A stretch of DNA of 64,000 nucleotides from Varibaculum timonense_A (GTDB lineage Bacteria; Actinomycetota; Actinomycetes; Actinomycetales; Actinomycetaceae): positions 124,001-188,000 of the forward strand of contig NZ_JAQEVU010000006.1 in the NCBI RefSeq assembly GCF_027694345.1, in the 5' to 3' direction. The notes beneath the pieces are model-generated. The model did not search any database. It worked only from the letters and a program-made list of their open reading frames with translations, and was not told the origin of the DNA. Positions 1-8,116 of this stretch are shown here, one piece after another; the stretch's first letter is position 1, and each line of letters opens with the position of its first letter. A program made the position numbers and the translations under genes.

Positions 1-822
1 ATCCTGGTGGTAGGAGAAATAGATGAGGCTTGCTATTCGGCGCTCGGGGTGTTGCGCAGTTCCGGTCTGGAAATCCATCAGGTTTCTTCGCGACAAATGT
101 CCAATGGGAGACGCTTTTTAGAGGTCGCGCAGCTCACCCCCAGCAATATCAGCTACGCGCATCCCCAGATTGGGGGACATCGTGCCCCAGCTCCGCAGAT
201 TTCTTGGCATATTGATGACAATGCTGCTTGCGCTGAAGACCCAGAGATTACCCTGGTTCCGCCTGCCCCGCCGGTTCCTCCAACTGTTTCCGAGGACGAG
301 AGTGATACTGAGGTAACTTCAGATGCGGATAATGGGCAGGGGATATCAGAGTCTACAGAGTTAGATACCCCGGAAAACCGGGTTGCTGCTGCTGAAGAGC
401 GCCCCGGTGAAGAAGATGCTCCTGGTGGAGACGATAATGCCCAAGGTTTAGAGAGTCACGAAGTACAGGCACAATCAAACGAGCCGGTCAGCGAGATAAA
501 GCTGCTGCAAAAAGATGCCGAAGGCTTGCAATCTATTTCTTCACTGGTGGGACAAGACGCAGTGCTGCTGTGGTCAGATAATCGCGGACGGATTTGCGAA
601 GCTCTCCTGAAGGAAGAGGGCGTTATTGACCCTGGGGACGGGCAGCTCACCGATCAGGTTCAGACAGCATTTGAAAAGGTCGGAGGGGATAGCTCCCTAG
701 ACGGCTGGGAGGTCTTTCGAATTGGGAATCTGCAAGGTCCGTCCTTGGCGGAAGCTATCGCCGAGGTTAATACCGAAATTGAACGCAATTCTGCTCCACA
801 CCAGAGAAAACATGGTCATTAA
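1..822 (+). CDS. Unrecognised protein, 3' part (5' end outside window)
   Basis: The frame is open to the first base of the window, so the gene probably starts upstream; the first in-window start is GTG at 7. The N-terminal 45 residues look like a folded alpha/beta segment. Residues about 75-150 are an acidic, Pro/Ser/Glu-rich linker with no predicted fold. The last 110 residues again look globular (a stretch of alternating hydrophobic and charged residues around VLLWSDNRGRICEALL). I do not recognise the family. It ends 9 bases before the next gene, with AAAGGGAAAAG between them, so the two are probably co-transcribed. Confidence 0.7.
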   Translation: MLVVGEIDEACYSALGVLRSSGLEIHQVSSRQMSNGRRFLEVAQLTPSNISYAHPQIGGHRAPAPQISWHIDDNAACAEDPEITLVPPAPPVPPTVSEDESDTEVTSDADNGQGISESTELDTPENRVAAAEERPGEEDAPGGDDNAQGLESHEVQAQSNEPVSEIKLLQKDAEGLQSISSLVGQDAVLLWSDNRGRICEALLKEEGVIDPGDGQLTDQVQTAFEKVGGDSSLDGWEVFRIGNLQGPSLAEAIAEVNTEIERNSAPHQRKHGH

Positions 823-831
823 AGGGAAAAG

Positions 832-1983
832 ATGAAAAATAATGGTTTAGCTGTCGCAGGTTTGCCTACGCAGCCACCAGCAGCGCCAGCGCCGCTAGGG
901 AAATGGGTATCAGATATCCTCGGTAAAGGTTTTCAAGCACGCACTTTAGAGCTTCCTCGCGATGAAGAGGGCGAATTGTGCGCTACCGTAGTCAGGAATC
1001 TGCCCGCCGAGGATCCTTGGATGATTACCGGAACTCCCACTACCCCCACTTTTATTTGTCTTTTTTTGCACGGTTGGAATGATTATTTCTTCCAGCGGGA
1101 ACTGGCGCGCCATATTTCCCTGGCAGGGGGAGCATTTTACGCAATTGACCTGTGTAAATACGGGCGTTCGCTGCGGAAATGGCAGACCTTTGGCTGGACG
1201 GATGATCTTGTTTCTTACGACCTAGATATTTATGCGGCTTTAGAAGTAATACGGGAAGACCATCCAGATTTACCTCTAGTTATGGCTGGTCATTCAACCG
1301 GGGGGCTTACTGCTGCCTATTGGGTGAACCGACACCGGGATCAAGTGGCAGGACTGCTGCTTGATTCCCCCTGGATTGAAATGGCGGGGGGAACTTCCCA
1401 GCGTTTCGGGGCGCGCGCCCTCGCAGAATTGTTTTCCCGGCGGGCAGCCAAGAAAGAGGTTCCACTGCAGTCAGCTGACTCCGCTTACGTAGATTCTTTG
1501 ATGGGTTGGGATAAAAAAATCGACGGAACTTTGCCTAAGCGACTTGAGCCTTTCCGTAGAGACCCCGCAGTGGCCGGTTGGCCGCTGATTCGACAGTGGA
1601 AAGGCAGTGCCGATGCGCTAGTGCGTTTTGGCTGGGTACGGGCGATTACTGTTGCTCAAAAGCGACTTTTATCGGGTGAACCTACGGATGTGCCTACCTA
1701 TTTCTTGACTTCTACCGCTTCTTCTAGTGGGAAACGTAAACGGGAAATGATGTTTACTGATTCGGTGCTAAACGTGCAAACCATGTGCGCGAATGCCTGG
1801 CGGCTATCCCGTCGCGTGACCATGGAACGTTACCCCGGAAAACACGATCTATTCTTATCTTTTCCGGATGTGCGTCAAGAGGTGTGGTTCGGCATTCATC
1901 GTTGGCTTGCCGAAGCCTTGCCGGGGCAAGCTCGTCCTATAAGTGAAATCGGCGAGACCGCAGCCCGTGCCATCTGCCCCTAG
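832..1983 (+). CDS. Alpha/beta hydrolase (serine hydrolase, lysophospholipase-like)
   Basis: 383 residues with the alpha/beta-hydrolase layout: an oxyanion-side FLHGWNDYFF segment near residue 82, the nucleophile elbow GHSTGG near residue 148, and a C-terminal HDLFLS segment near residue 343 carrying the likely catalytic His. There is no signal peptide, so the enzyme is probably cytoplasmic. The family cleaves esters or amides; the serine aminopeptidase S33/monoglyceride lipase branch is the closest match by eye. The substrate cannot be read from the sequence. It follows the upstream gene by 9 bp. Confidence 0.85.
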   Translation: MKNNGLAVAGLPTQPPAAPAPLGKWVSDILGKGFQARTLELPRDEEGELCATVVRNLPAEDPWMITGTPTTPTFICLFLHGWNDYFFQRELARHISLAGGAFYAIDLCKYGRSLRKWQTFGWTDDLVSYDLDIYAALEVIREDHPDLPLVMAGHSTGGLTAAYWVNRHRDQVAGLLLDSPWIEMAGGTSQRFGARALAELFSRRAAKKEVPLQSADSAYVDSLMGWDKKIDGTLPKRLEPFRRDPAVAGWPLIRQWKGSADALVRFGWVRAITVAQKRLLSGEPTDVPTYFLTSTASSSGKRKREMMFTDSVLNVQTMCANAWRLSRRVTMERYPGKHDLFLSFPDVRQEVWFGIHRWLAEALPGQARPISEIGETAARAICP

Positions 1984-2069
1984 GGCTAGTTAGCCAGTAT
2001 TATGTTTACTCATTTCTGTTATTTCGGTATATTGTCGGGTTCCATTCAGGAAAAAGTTAGGAGGATATA

Positions 2070-2690
2070 GTGATTAAATCAGTGTTTGCAAAGCTAAAAC
2101 AGAACTACCAGGAACAATCGACTGTAAAACGCGCTTTGTGGAGCGGAACATTTAATGCTTTGAGCACTTTTTCCTGGTATGCGTTGCCTGACTACCTACC
2201 TTCCCGCAAGTCTCGCAGTGGCATAAAAGTATTGTTGCTAGCCGGGGAAATAGCTGGGGGATGGATTATGGGCGTTATCCCCTCGCTGCAAATTAACCCT
2301 AAAGATGCAGATAAAAAGGGTTGCGCGGGGAGTCGGTGTGCTTGCGAATGTCACCGGGATGCCGCGGCGGGCAACACTGAAAATAGTCGGCCGGGGGAAT
2401 TTTCAGAGGAGAAAAATCCCGGCGAATGTTGCGACCCGGATAATATTACGGAAGGTGAAGAGGAAGATACGGTCATCACCATCCCGACAGCAGTCGCCTT
2501 TACTTTTGGTGTCTTCCTGCTTTCGTTAGTGACCCTCGGGGAAAAACTTATTTTTTCGAGGGGAGAAAAAAGGCGCCGGGCAGGTCACCGTTATGCGCAC
2601 ACCAAGCAAGCAATGTGGTTAGCAATCTTTACGGGAATATTGAGCGCGATTACTGAAGCTATCCCAGATCCAGAAGACGAGCTGGCATAG
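2070..2690 (+). CDS. Small membrane protein of unknown function
   Basis: 206 residues starting with GTG after a clear AGGAGG-like site (TTAGGAGGATATA). Three hydrophobic segments are visible: residues about 55-75 (VLLLAGEIAGGWIMGVIP), about 130-155 and about 183-200. Between the first two is a hydrophilic Cys/Glu-rich loop (residues about 80-125) with a GCAGSRCACECH cluster that could bind metal or form disulphides. No known family recognised. It stands alone on the plus strand and converges on the symporter gene. Confidence 0.6.
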   Translation: MIKSVFAKLKQNYQEQSTVKRALWSGTFNALSTFSWYALPDYLPSRKSRSGIKVLLLAGEIAGGWIMGVIPSLQINPKDADKKGCAGSRCACECHRDAAAGNTENSRPGEFSEEKNPGECCDPDNITEGEEEDTVITIPTAVAFTFGVFLLSLVTLGEKLIFSRGEKRRRAGHRYAHTKQAMWLAIFTGILSAITEAIPDPEDELA

Positions 2691-2766
2691 GATTTCCGAC
2701 GGTAATCCGGTAAATGTTATTGGATTCACCTGGATTTATATCCCTCTATGAGTGTTTTTAAATAAT

Positions 2767-2836
2767 AAGCTCTCAGCTAGGCAGTTAAGTTGGAAACTCC
2801 AAAAGAGTCTCCCCTCGAGAGCCTAGCTGAGAGCTT
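2767..2836. repeat. Long inverted repeat with 16-bp perfect arms
   Basis: Arms AAGCTCTCAGCTAGGC (2767-2782) and its exact complement (2821-2836) enclose 38 bases, which themselves hold a small TTGGA/TCCAA hairpin. There is no T-run, so it is not a simple terminator. It lies between two convergent genes. Confidence 0.8.
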
Positions 2837-2845
2837 TACCGGGGA

Positions 2846-2911
2846 TTCACCGCCCAAGGAGGGATCCCAATCTGAGCGAGCCTAAGCGTTGCTCTAGGGG
2901 TCGGCGGTGAA
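2846..2911. terminator. Possible terminator hairpin at the symporter 3' end
   Basis: TTCACCGCC (2846-2854) pairs with GGCGGTGAA (2903-2911) around a 48-base loop. On the plus strand it is followed by CCGTTCTTTTTATTT, giving a T-rich tail for transcripts from the left. On the minus strand it lies just beyond the symporter stop. The large loop makes it a weak call. Confidence 0.4.
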
Positions 2912-2921
2912 GCCGTTCTTT

Positions 2922-4430
2922 TTATTTATTGGCAGTGGCTTGCTCTTGGGAAGCCAACTTTTCGATTGCAGCCACATCTGGCTGTGGAGTGTGTGGCAGG
3001 TTGGTATTGATTTGTACCGAGGGGTTCTTTAGGTCAATATCCGTGTCATCTACCTGGGGGCTGTAGGGGAGTTTTCCATTTAATACGTCGTAAACCCGCT
3101 GGCGGTCAATGGTTTTGGTCCAGGTGGCAACCAGTAGGGTAGCAACTGCGTTCCCGGTGAAGTTGGTGAGGGCGCGTGCCTCTGACATGAAGCGGTCAAT
3201 ACCTACGATTACTCCAACCCCATCCAGTAGTTCGGGACGGTGTGACTGTAGACCGGCCGCCAAAGTAGCGATACCTGCCCCAGACACCCCAGCTGCGCCC
3301 TTAGAGGCAATCATCATGAATACCAGTAAACCGATTTGTTCTGCCATTCCCATCGGTTTATTCATGGCGTCGGAAATAAAAATAGCCGACATAGTCAGGT
3401 AGATAGCGGTTCCGTCCAGGTTAAACGAGTAGCCGGTGGGTACTACGATACCCACGGTTGCTTTTTGAACCCCGAGATGCTCCATTTTCCGCATCAGGTT
3501 TGGTAGCGCGGATTCGGAGGAGGAAGTCGCTACAATCAGCAAGTATTCTTTCGCTAGGTATTTCATGAGTTTGAAAATATTGAAACGCCCAAATATTCCT
3601 AATACCGAGCCGAGGACGACGCAAATAAACAGAATACAGGTTATATAGAATGCCACCATCAGCAATAACATCTGTCCTACTGCTTTAGCGCCGGTAGAAC
3701 CGACAACCCCTGCCATAGCGCCGAATGCGCCGATGGGAGCTAGCCACAGAACCATGTAGAGCACTTTGAAAACCAATTTTTGGATGGCTTCAACTGCGCG
3801 CAGAATTCCGTCTCCCGTTTTGCCGAGGCTCTGTACCGCGAACCCAACTAGCAGGGCGATAAACAGGGTTTGGAGGACGGAACCAGCGGTGAGCGAGGAG
3901 AAGAAAGTATCGGGAATGATTGATTGAATAAATCCAATAATCCCGTCGCCCTTTTGCTTAGCTCCAGAGGTGAACTGGCTAGCAGCTCCTTTGGTGGCTT
4001 CAATGTTGAGGTCGTGTCCCGGCTCTATCAGGTTTCCCACCCCTAGACCGATGGCTAAGGCAAAGGTAGACATGGCAATAAAGTAGGCGAGTGCGATTCC
4101 GCCGGCTTTCCCTACCGAGGCTGCGGCTCGTACTGAGCCGATTCCGAGGACGATGGTGCAAAAGATTACGGGGACAATCATCATGGTGATGAGTCGGACG
4201 AAGGTGGTACCTACGACCTTGAATTCCTTGGCTATATCGGGGGCAGTTATCCCGAAAATAATCCCGGCTACCACTGCGATTATTACGCCGATATAAAGCC
4301 AGTGAGTGTTGTCTTTCTTTGGCTTTTTGCTTTCTGGAACGTAGGGTCTGCTGGCGGTTAGCTCGGTAACCGGCAGGCTAGATTCCCCGGTTACTTCGTC
4401 TTTGTTCTTTTTGTGTTTGAGCATAGACAT
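2922..4430 (-). CDS. Dicarboxylate/amino acid:cation symporter (DAACS family)
   Basis: 502 residues, many hydrophobic helices. The family re-entrant loop signature is present as TSSSESALPNLMRKME near residue 300 and the transmembrane 7 motif PTGYSFNLDGTAIY near residue 331, as in GltP, DctA and GltPh. These proteins import glutamate, aspartate or C4-dicarboxylates with Na+ or H+. The hydrophilic N-terminal 40 residues and C-terminal 55 residues are cytoplasmic tails. The start ATG has CAGGAG about 7 bases upstream; a second Met two codons later is possible. Substrate specificity (glutamate or dicarboxylate) is not decidable by eye. Single-gene unit. Confidence 0.92.
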   Translation of the reverse strand: MSMLKHKKNKDEVTGESSLPVTELTASRPYVPESKKPKKDNTHWLYIGVIIAVVAGIIFGITAPDIAKEFKVVGTTFVRLITMMIVPVIFCTIVLGIGSVRAAASVGKAGGIALAYFIAMSTFALAIGLGVGNLIEPGHDLNIEATKGAASQFTSGAKQKGDGIIGFIQSIIPDTFFSSLTAGSVLQTLFIALLVGFAVQSLGKTGDGILRAVEAIQKLVFKVLYMVLWLAPIGAFGAMAGVVGSTGAKAVGQMLLLMVAFYITCILFICVVLGSVLGIFGRFNIFKLMKYLAKEYLLIVATSSSESALPNLMRKMEHLGVQKATVGIVVPTGYSFNLDGTAIYLTMSAIFISDAMNKPMGMAEQIGLLVFMMIASKGAAGVSGAGIATLAAGLQSHRPELLDGVGVIVGIDRFMSEARALTNFTGNAVATLLVATWTKTIDRQRVYDVLNGKLPYSPQVDDTDIDLKNPSVQINTNLPHTPQPDVAAIEKLASQEQATANK

Positions 4431-4743
4431 GGAGGAACTCCTGATGTTGGTGATTCTGTTTTATAGGAATCTGGGACTAAGTTACTAGGAGGAAAATAAA
4501 TATTTATCTTCTCATCGAAGTGTAAAAGTAGGCTATAACCACTAAAGTCTTGATGCAAGAGTAAAACTTTGGTTTCCCCCATATTTTGTTTATAGGTCTT
4601 TTATCCTATATTGTAAAAGCAGGTTTGTGAGATAGCGCACATCTTGGTTTTTGGGTCTTAGCGCCTAAGTGTTCAAATGTTTTAGAGCTGTGTTGCAGAC
4701 CGCTGTGTTAGAGAAAATCGCGGGATGGCTGGGGTGAGGATTT

Positions 4744-4812
4744 AACTCTCATGTAGCTCTCAACTTTAACTCTCATATAGTTGAGAGATGCATGAGAGTT
4801 GAGTTGAGAGCT
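4744..4812. repeat. Nested inverted repeats built from CTCTCAA/TTGAGAG
   Basis: AACTCTCATG (4744-4753) pairs with CATGAGAGTT (4791-4800). AGCTCTCAACT (4755-4765) pairs with AGTTGAGAGCT (4802-4812). A second AACTCTCAT (4768-4776) can also pair with 4792-4800. ACTCTCAT(G/A)TAG occurs twice, 24 bases apart. Several alternative hairpins are possible; repeated operator half-sites are an equally good reading. Confidence 0.75.
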
Positions 4813-4875
4813 TGCTAGATTGAGGATTGGAGGGAGAAGGGCACTCTAGTAGCGACTGTGGACAGATATGCTCTC

Positions 4876-4915
4876 TTGAACTAATCTGCTGCGCGTTATA
4901 ATCTGCTGCGCGTTA
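4876..4915 (+). promoter_or_regulatory. Candidate rplJL promoter overlapping a 17-bp tandem repeat
   Basis: TAATCTGCTGCGCGTTA is present twice head to tail (4882-4898 and 4899-4915), with no gap. TTGAAC (4876-4881) lies 15 bases before TATAAT (4897-4902), which spans the repeat junction; TCTTGA (4874-4879) gives a 17-base spacer instead. It points towards rplJ, about 325 bases downstream, so the transcript would have a long leader. Confidence 0.45.
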
Positions 4916-5085
4916 AATAACCCACAAAAGCGCCCTATCCTGTTCTTCTGCCTTGACCTGCTGGGAAAATGGCTGCTAAATTGGCTACTGCCCAAGATCG
5001 CCGGTGCCCACACCAGTGGGTTTAAGTTCCAGATTGGAAGCCTGTGTAGGTTGAACGATGCGTAACGTATCGAAAATAGTTGCGT

Positions 5086-5189
5086 GTCCTCAGAAAAAGA
5101 GGACGTCCTTCCCCCCCCCCGGGGAAGATAGCAGCTAGGATTGGTACGTTTATTTTCGCCCCGTGCAATCTGCGCGGGGTTTTCTTGTT
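5086..5189 (+). promoter_or_regulatory. rplJ leader with attenuator-like hairpin
   Basis: The segment has a perfect hairpin GTCCTC/GAGGAC (5086-5104), a C-tract hairpin (CTTCCCC.../GGGGAAG, about 5108-5127), then CCCCGTGC-AATCT-GCGCGGGG (5159-5179) followed by TTTTCTTGTT. The last has the form of an intrinsic terminator placed 47 bases before the rplJ start. In many bacteria an L10 leader binds the L10-L7/L12 complex to control this operon. Assignment to that family rests on position and structure, not on a consensus search. Confidence 0.55.
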
Positions 5190-5225
5190 CTGGCCCCCGG
5201 CACGGATAAACGGAAGGAGGGTCAA

Positions 5226-5747
5226 ATGGCGAAAGCTGATAAGCAAGGAATGATTGCCCAGCTGGAAGAAAAAATCAGCTCCGCATCGGCCCTGCTGCTC
5301 ACCGAATACCGCGGTTTGACCGTGGCTCAGATGACCGAGCTACGCAAGAACCTGGCAGGAACGGCTACTTATTCCGTCACGAAGAACACGCTGGTGCGTA
5401 TCGCTGCCAAGAACCAGGGAATTGACTGCCTGGACGAGGAACTGACCGGTCCGATTGCAATCGCATTCGTAACTGGAGAAGCCGTAGATGCAGCCAAAGC
5501 GCTACGTGACTTCGCTAAGAATAACGAGCAGTTGGTAATCAGGGGCGGTTTCCTAGATGGCAAGTTCTTGACTGCCGATGAAGTCAAGCAGCTAGCTGAA
5601 CTGGACAACCGCGAAACCACGCTGGCCAAACTGGCTGGTGCGATGCAAGGCAAGCTGGTACAGGCTGCCTATATGTTCAAGGCGCCCGCCGTCAAAGCGG
5701 TACGCACCGTGGACGCCCTGCGCGAAAAGCAGGAAAAAGCGGCTTAA
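5226..5747 (+). CDS. rplJ: 50S ribosomal protein L10
   Basis: 173 residues; L10 forms the base of the ribosomal stalk and carries L7/L12 dimers on its C-terminal helix. The N-terminal domain has the typical LLTEYRGLTVAQMTELR segment and the C-terminal helix is Ala/Lys-rich (DALREKQEKAA). The start at 5226 is chosen because GGAAGGAGGG sits 5 bases before this ATG; a longer in-frame reading from 5163 would run through the leader hairpin and is rejected. It lies 64 bp before rplL, the standard pairing. Confidence 0.97.
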   Translation: MAKADKQGMIAQLEEKISSASALLLTEYRGLTVAQMTELRKNLAGTATYSVTKNTLVRIAAKNQGIDCLDEELTGPIAIAFVTGEAVDAAKALRDFAKNNEQLVIRGGFLDGKFLTADEVKQLAELDNRETTLAKLAGAMQGKLVQAAYMFKAPAVKAVRTVDALREKQEKAA

Positions 5748-5811
5748 TAAAGCCGTATAGATCGACAAGAAAAAATCTGCCTCGCGTGGGCAAAAAGAAA
5801 GGAATGCCAAA

Positions 5812-6201
5812 ATGGCTAAGCTCAGCAAAGAAGAGCTAATTGATGCTTTCAAAGAAATGACTCTGTTGGAACTATCGGATTTCGTTAAAGAATTCGAAGA
5901 GGTATTCGACGTAGAGGCCGCAGCTCCCGCAGCTGTCGCTGTTGCTGCCCCCGGTGCTGCCGGTGGCGAAGAAGCAGCTGAAGAAAAGAGCGAATTCGAC
6001 GTAGTGCTCGAAGCTGCTGGCGACAAGAAGATTGCTGTAATCAAGGCTCTGCGCGCCCTACAGCCCGGACTGGCTCTGAAAGAAGCCAAGGAAAAGGTTG
6101 ATTCCGCTCCCACCACCATTCTGGAGGGCGCATCCAAGGAAGACGCCGAAAAAGCCAAAGCTGATTTGGAAGGCGCGGGTGCTACTATCACTCTGAAGTA
6201 A
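5812..6201 (+). CDS. rplL: 50S ribosomal protein L7/L12
   Basis: 129 residues. The N-terminal dimerisation helix (residues 1-35) is followed by an Ala/Gly/Val-rich hinge (about 38-55) and the C-terminal domain, which contains KIAVIKALRALQPGLALKEAK, the face that recruits translation GTPases. The ribosome-binding site AGAAAGGAATGCC precedes the ATG. It is the second gene of the rplJL unit and is closed by a strong terminator. Confidence 0.98.
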   Translation: MAKLSKEELIDAFKEMTLLELSDFVKEFEEVFDVEAAAPAAVAVAAPGAAGGEEAAEEKSEFDVVLEAAGDKKIAVIKALRALQPGLALKEAKEKVDSAPTTILEGASKEDAEKAKADLEGAGATITLK

Positions 6202-6226
6202 GGCTAGTTAGTCTTTTACTTTAAAA

Positions 6227-6267
6227 AGGCGGTGCGGGGAAATTCTTCCACGCACCGCCTTTTTTAT
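6227..6267 (+). terminator. Terminator after rplL
   Basis: AAGGCGGTGCG (6227-6237) pairs with CGCACCGCCTT (6251-6261), followed directly by TTTTTAT. A textbook intrinsic terminator. Confidence 0.92.
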
Positions 6268-6334
6268 AAAGAAGCTAATCTAAAAGAAGGGGTTAATATC
6301 GGGTTAATATCCAAAAGGAAGGGGCTGCTAGATA

Positions 6335-8116
6335 ATGACCGTACTGCGGCACCTAGGTAAAAAAGAATGGCTGCTCAGCGCGCTGGCGATTATCACCATT
6401 ATTTGCCAGGTTTTCTTAGATTTGCGCCTGATTGATTTCATGCAGACCATCACCGAAATGATTGTGAAACCAGGTGCTACCGTCAGCGGGGTGCTATCTG
6501 AAGGCGCAAAAATGCTCGGCTGCGCCGCCGGATCCATGGTAGTAGCCATAGTCACCGGTTATTGCATGGCCATGATCGGTGCCACCGTCGCCCGCAACTT
6601 ACGGCAAGCAGTGTTTACCAAAGCGATATCCCTCCCCCAAGCAGACTTTGACCGTTTCGGCGCGCCCTCGCTAATTACCCGCTCCACTAACGATGTCACT
6701 CAGCTGCAAATGTTTGTGGTTATGGGGTGTCAAATGATGGTGAAAGCCCCCATCCTTGCCATTTGGGCAATCGTAAAAATCGCCGGGAAGAACCTGACTT
6801 GGACCGCCGCTACCGGGGTTGCGGCGTTGATACTGCTGGTCATGATTTTCATCATTTGGCGAATCGTGATGCCGCGGATGATGCGGATGCAGCGGATTAC
6901 TGACGACCTGAACCGAGTAACGCGCGAACACATGGAGGGAGTGCGGGTTATCCGTGCCTACGGCTCCCAGGATTTCCACGAGCAGCGTTTTGAAGCCACC
7001 AACACCGAACTAACTAACACGCATCTGATGGTATCCGGAACTTTTTCCTTCATGATGCCGGTGATGAACACGGTGATATCCGGGCTTAACCTGGCGATTT
7101 ATGTTCTGGGTGCTTTTATGATTTCCGCAGCTGCCGGCGTGGAAAAAATAACCCTATTTTCACAGATGATGGTATTTTCGGGGTACGCGACCCAAGCAAT
7201 TGGCGGATTCTTGATGATGGCAATGGTATTCGTCTTCGCACCCAGAGCCATCGTTGCTAATCGCCGTATCCGGGAAGTACTAGATTGCGAACCTTCCCTA
7301 GTTGAGTCGGCCGCTACCGCCGATAAATCCACCCGCGTCCTCGAGAAAGAAACCCGCCCAGACCTACAGGAACCGGCGATTGAGTTTAGAGACGTTTCAT
7401 TCCGCTATCCCGGAGCCGAAGATGACGCCCTCCATCAGATAAATCTAAAGATTGCACGCGGGCAAACCGTAGCCCTCATTGGAGCCACCGGCAGCGGGAA
7501 AACAACACTGGTAAACCTGATTCCCCGGGTTTATGATCCCCGGGAAGGACAGGTTTTGATTAACGGCAAGGATGTGCGGGAATTGCCTCTGCTAGAACTG
7601 CGTAACCAAATCGCATATTCACCCCAAAAAATCACGCTATTCACCGGCACTATCGCTTCCAATATTGCTTTTGGAAAAGGTTCGAAAAACATTACCCCCG
7701 CCGATATTGTTGAGGCTGGCGATATCGCTGCCTGTGATTTCGTTGCCGATAAAGAGGGCGAGTTCGCGGCGGAAGTAGCCGCAGGGGGCACTAACTTTTC
7801 CGGCGGGCAAAAACAACGGATTTCGATTGCCCGTACAGTGGCCAGAGACGCGCAAATCTTGATTTTCGATGATACTTTTAGCGCCCTCGACTATGCCACC
7901 GACCGGGAAGTTCGCGGGCAATTATCGGAGAAAGCAAGCGGGAAAACCCAGATTATTGTGGCGCAGCGGATAGCTACTGTGCGAGAAGCTGACCAGATTC
8001 TAGTAATCGATCACGGCAAAATCGTGGAGCAGGGAACGCATGAGTCACTAATGGCTTCCTCAAAGATTTATCGAGAAATTGCGCTGTCCCAACTCTCTGA
8101 GGAGGAGTTGGCATGA
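6335..8116 (+). CDS. Heterodimeric ABC exporter subunit with degenerate ATPase site
   Basis: 593 residues: six membrane helices in residues about 1-310, then the ATPase domain from about 348. Walker A GATGSGKTT (about 383) and signature FSGGQKQR are intact. Walker B reads LIFDDTFSALD, with Asp in place of the catalytic Glu, and the switch residue is Gln (VAQRIATV) in place of His. This is the pattern of the non-hydrolysing half of TM287/288-type exporters. It overlaps the next subunit by ATGA, so the two are translated together. The family exports drugs, lipids or peptides; the substrate is unknown. Confidence 0.93.
   Translation: MTVLRHLGKKEWLLSALAIITIICQVFLDLRLIDFMQTITEMIVKPGATVSGVLSEGAKMLGCAAGSMVVAIVTGYCMAMIGATVARNLRQAVFTKAISLPQADFDRFGAPSLITRSTNDVTQLQMFVVMGCQMMVKAPILAIWAIVKIAGKNLTWTAATGVAALILLVMIFIIWRIVMPRMMRMQRITDDLNRVTREHMEGVRVIRAYGSQDFHEQRFEATNTELTNTHLMVSGTFSFMMPVMNTVISGLNLAIYVLGAFMISAAAGVEKITLFSQMMVFSGYATQAIGGFLMMAMVFVFAPRAIVANRRIREVLDCEPSLVESAATADKSTRVLEKETRPDLQEPAIEFRDVSFRYPGAEDDALHQINLKIARGQTVALIGATGSGKTTLVNLIPRVYDPREGQVLINGKDVRELPLLELRNQIAYSPQKITLFTGTIASNIAFGKGSKNITPADIVEAGDIAACDFVADKEGEFAAEVAAGGTNFSGGQKQRISIARTVARDAQILIFDDTFSALDYATDREVRGQLSEKASGKTQIIVAQRIATVREADQILVIDHGKIVEQGTHESLMASSKIYREIALSQLSEEELA

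Larger units (their letters stand above)
4431..5225. other. Non-coding gap upstream of rplJ
   Basis: No credible gene in 795 bases. It holds a cluster of inverted repeats (4744-4812), a tandem 17-bp repeat with promoter-like hexamers (4876-4915) and a structured leader (5086-5189) just before rplJ; these are listed separately. The first 300 bases, upstream of the symporter, are AT-rich and presumably hold its promoter, which I could not place. Confidence 0.7.

Noticed and set aside
5163..5225. N-terminal extension of L10
   Set aside because: The extra 21 codons lie in the leader hairpin, and a perfect ribosome-binding site precedes the inner ATG.
5592..6191. 199-codon reading frame on the minus strand across rplJ and rplL
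   Set aside because: It is Ser/Ala-rich, antisense to two certain ribosomal genes and has no start context.
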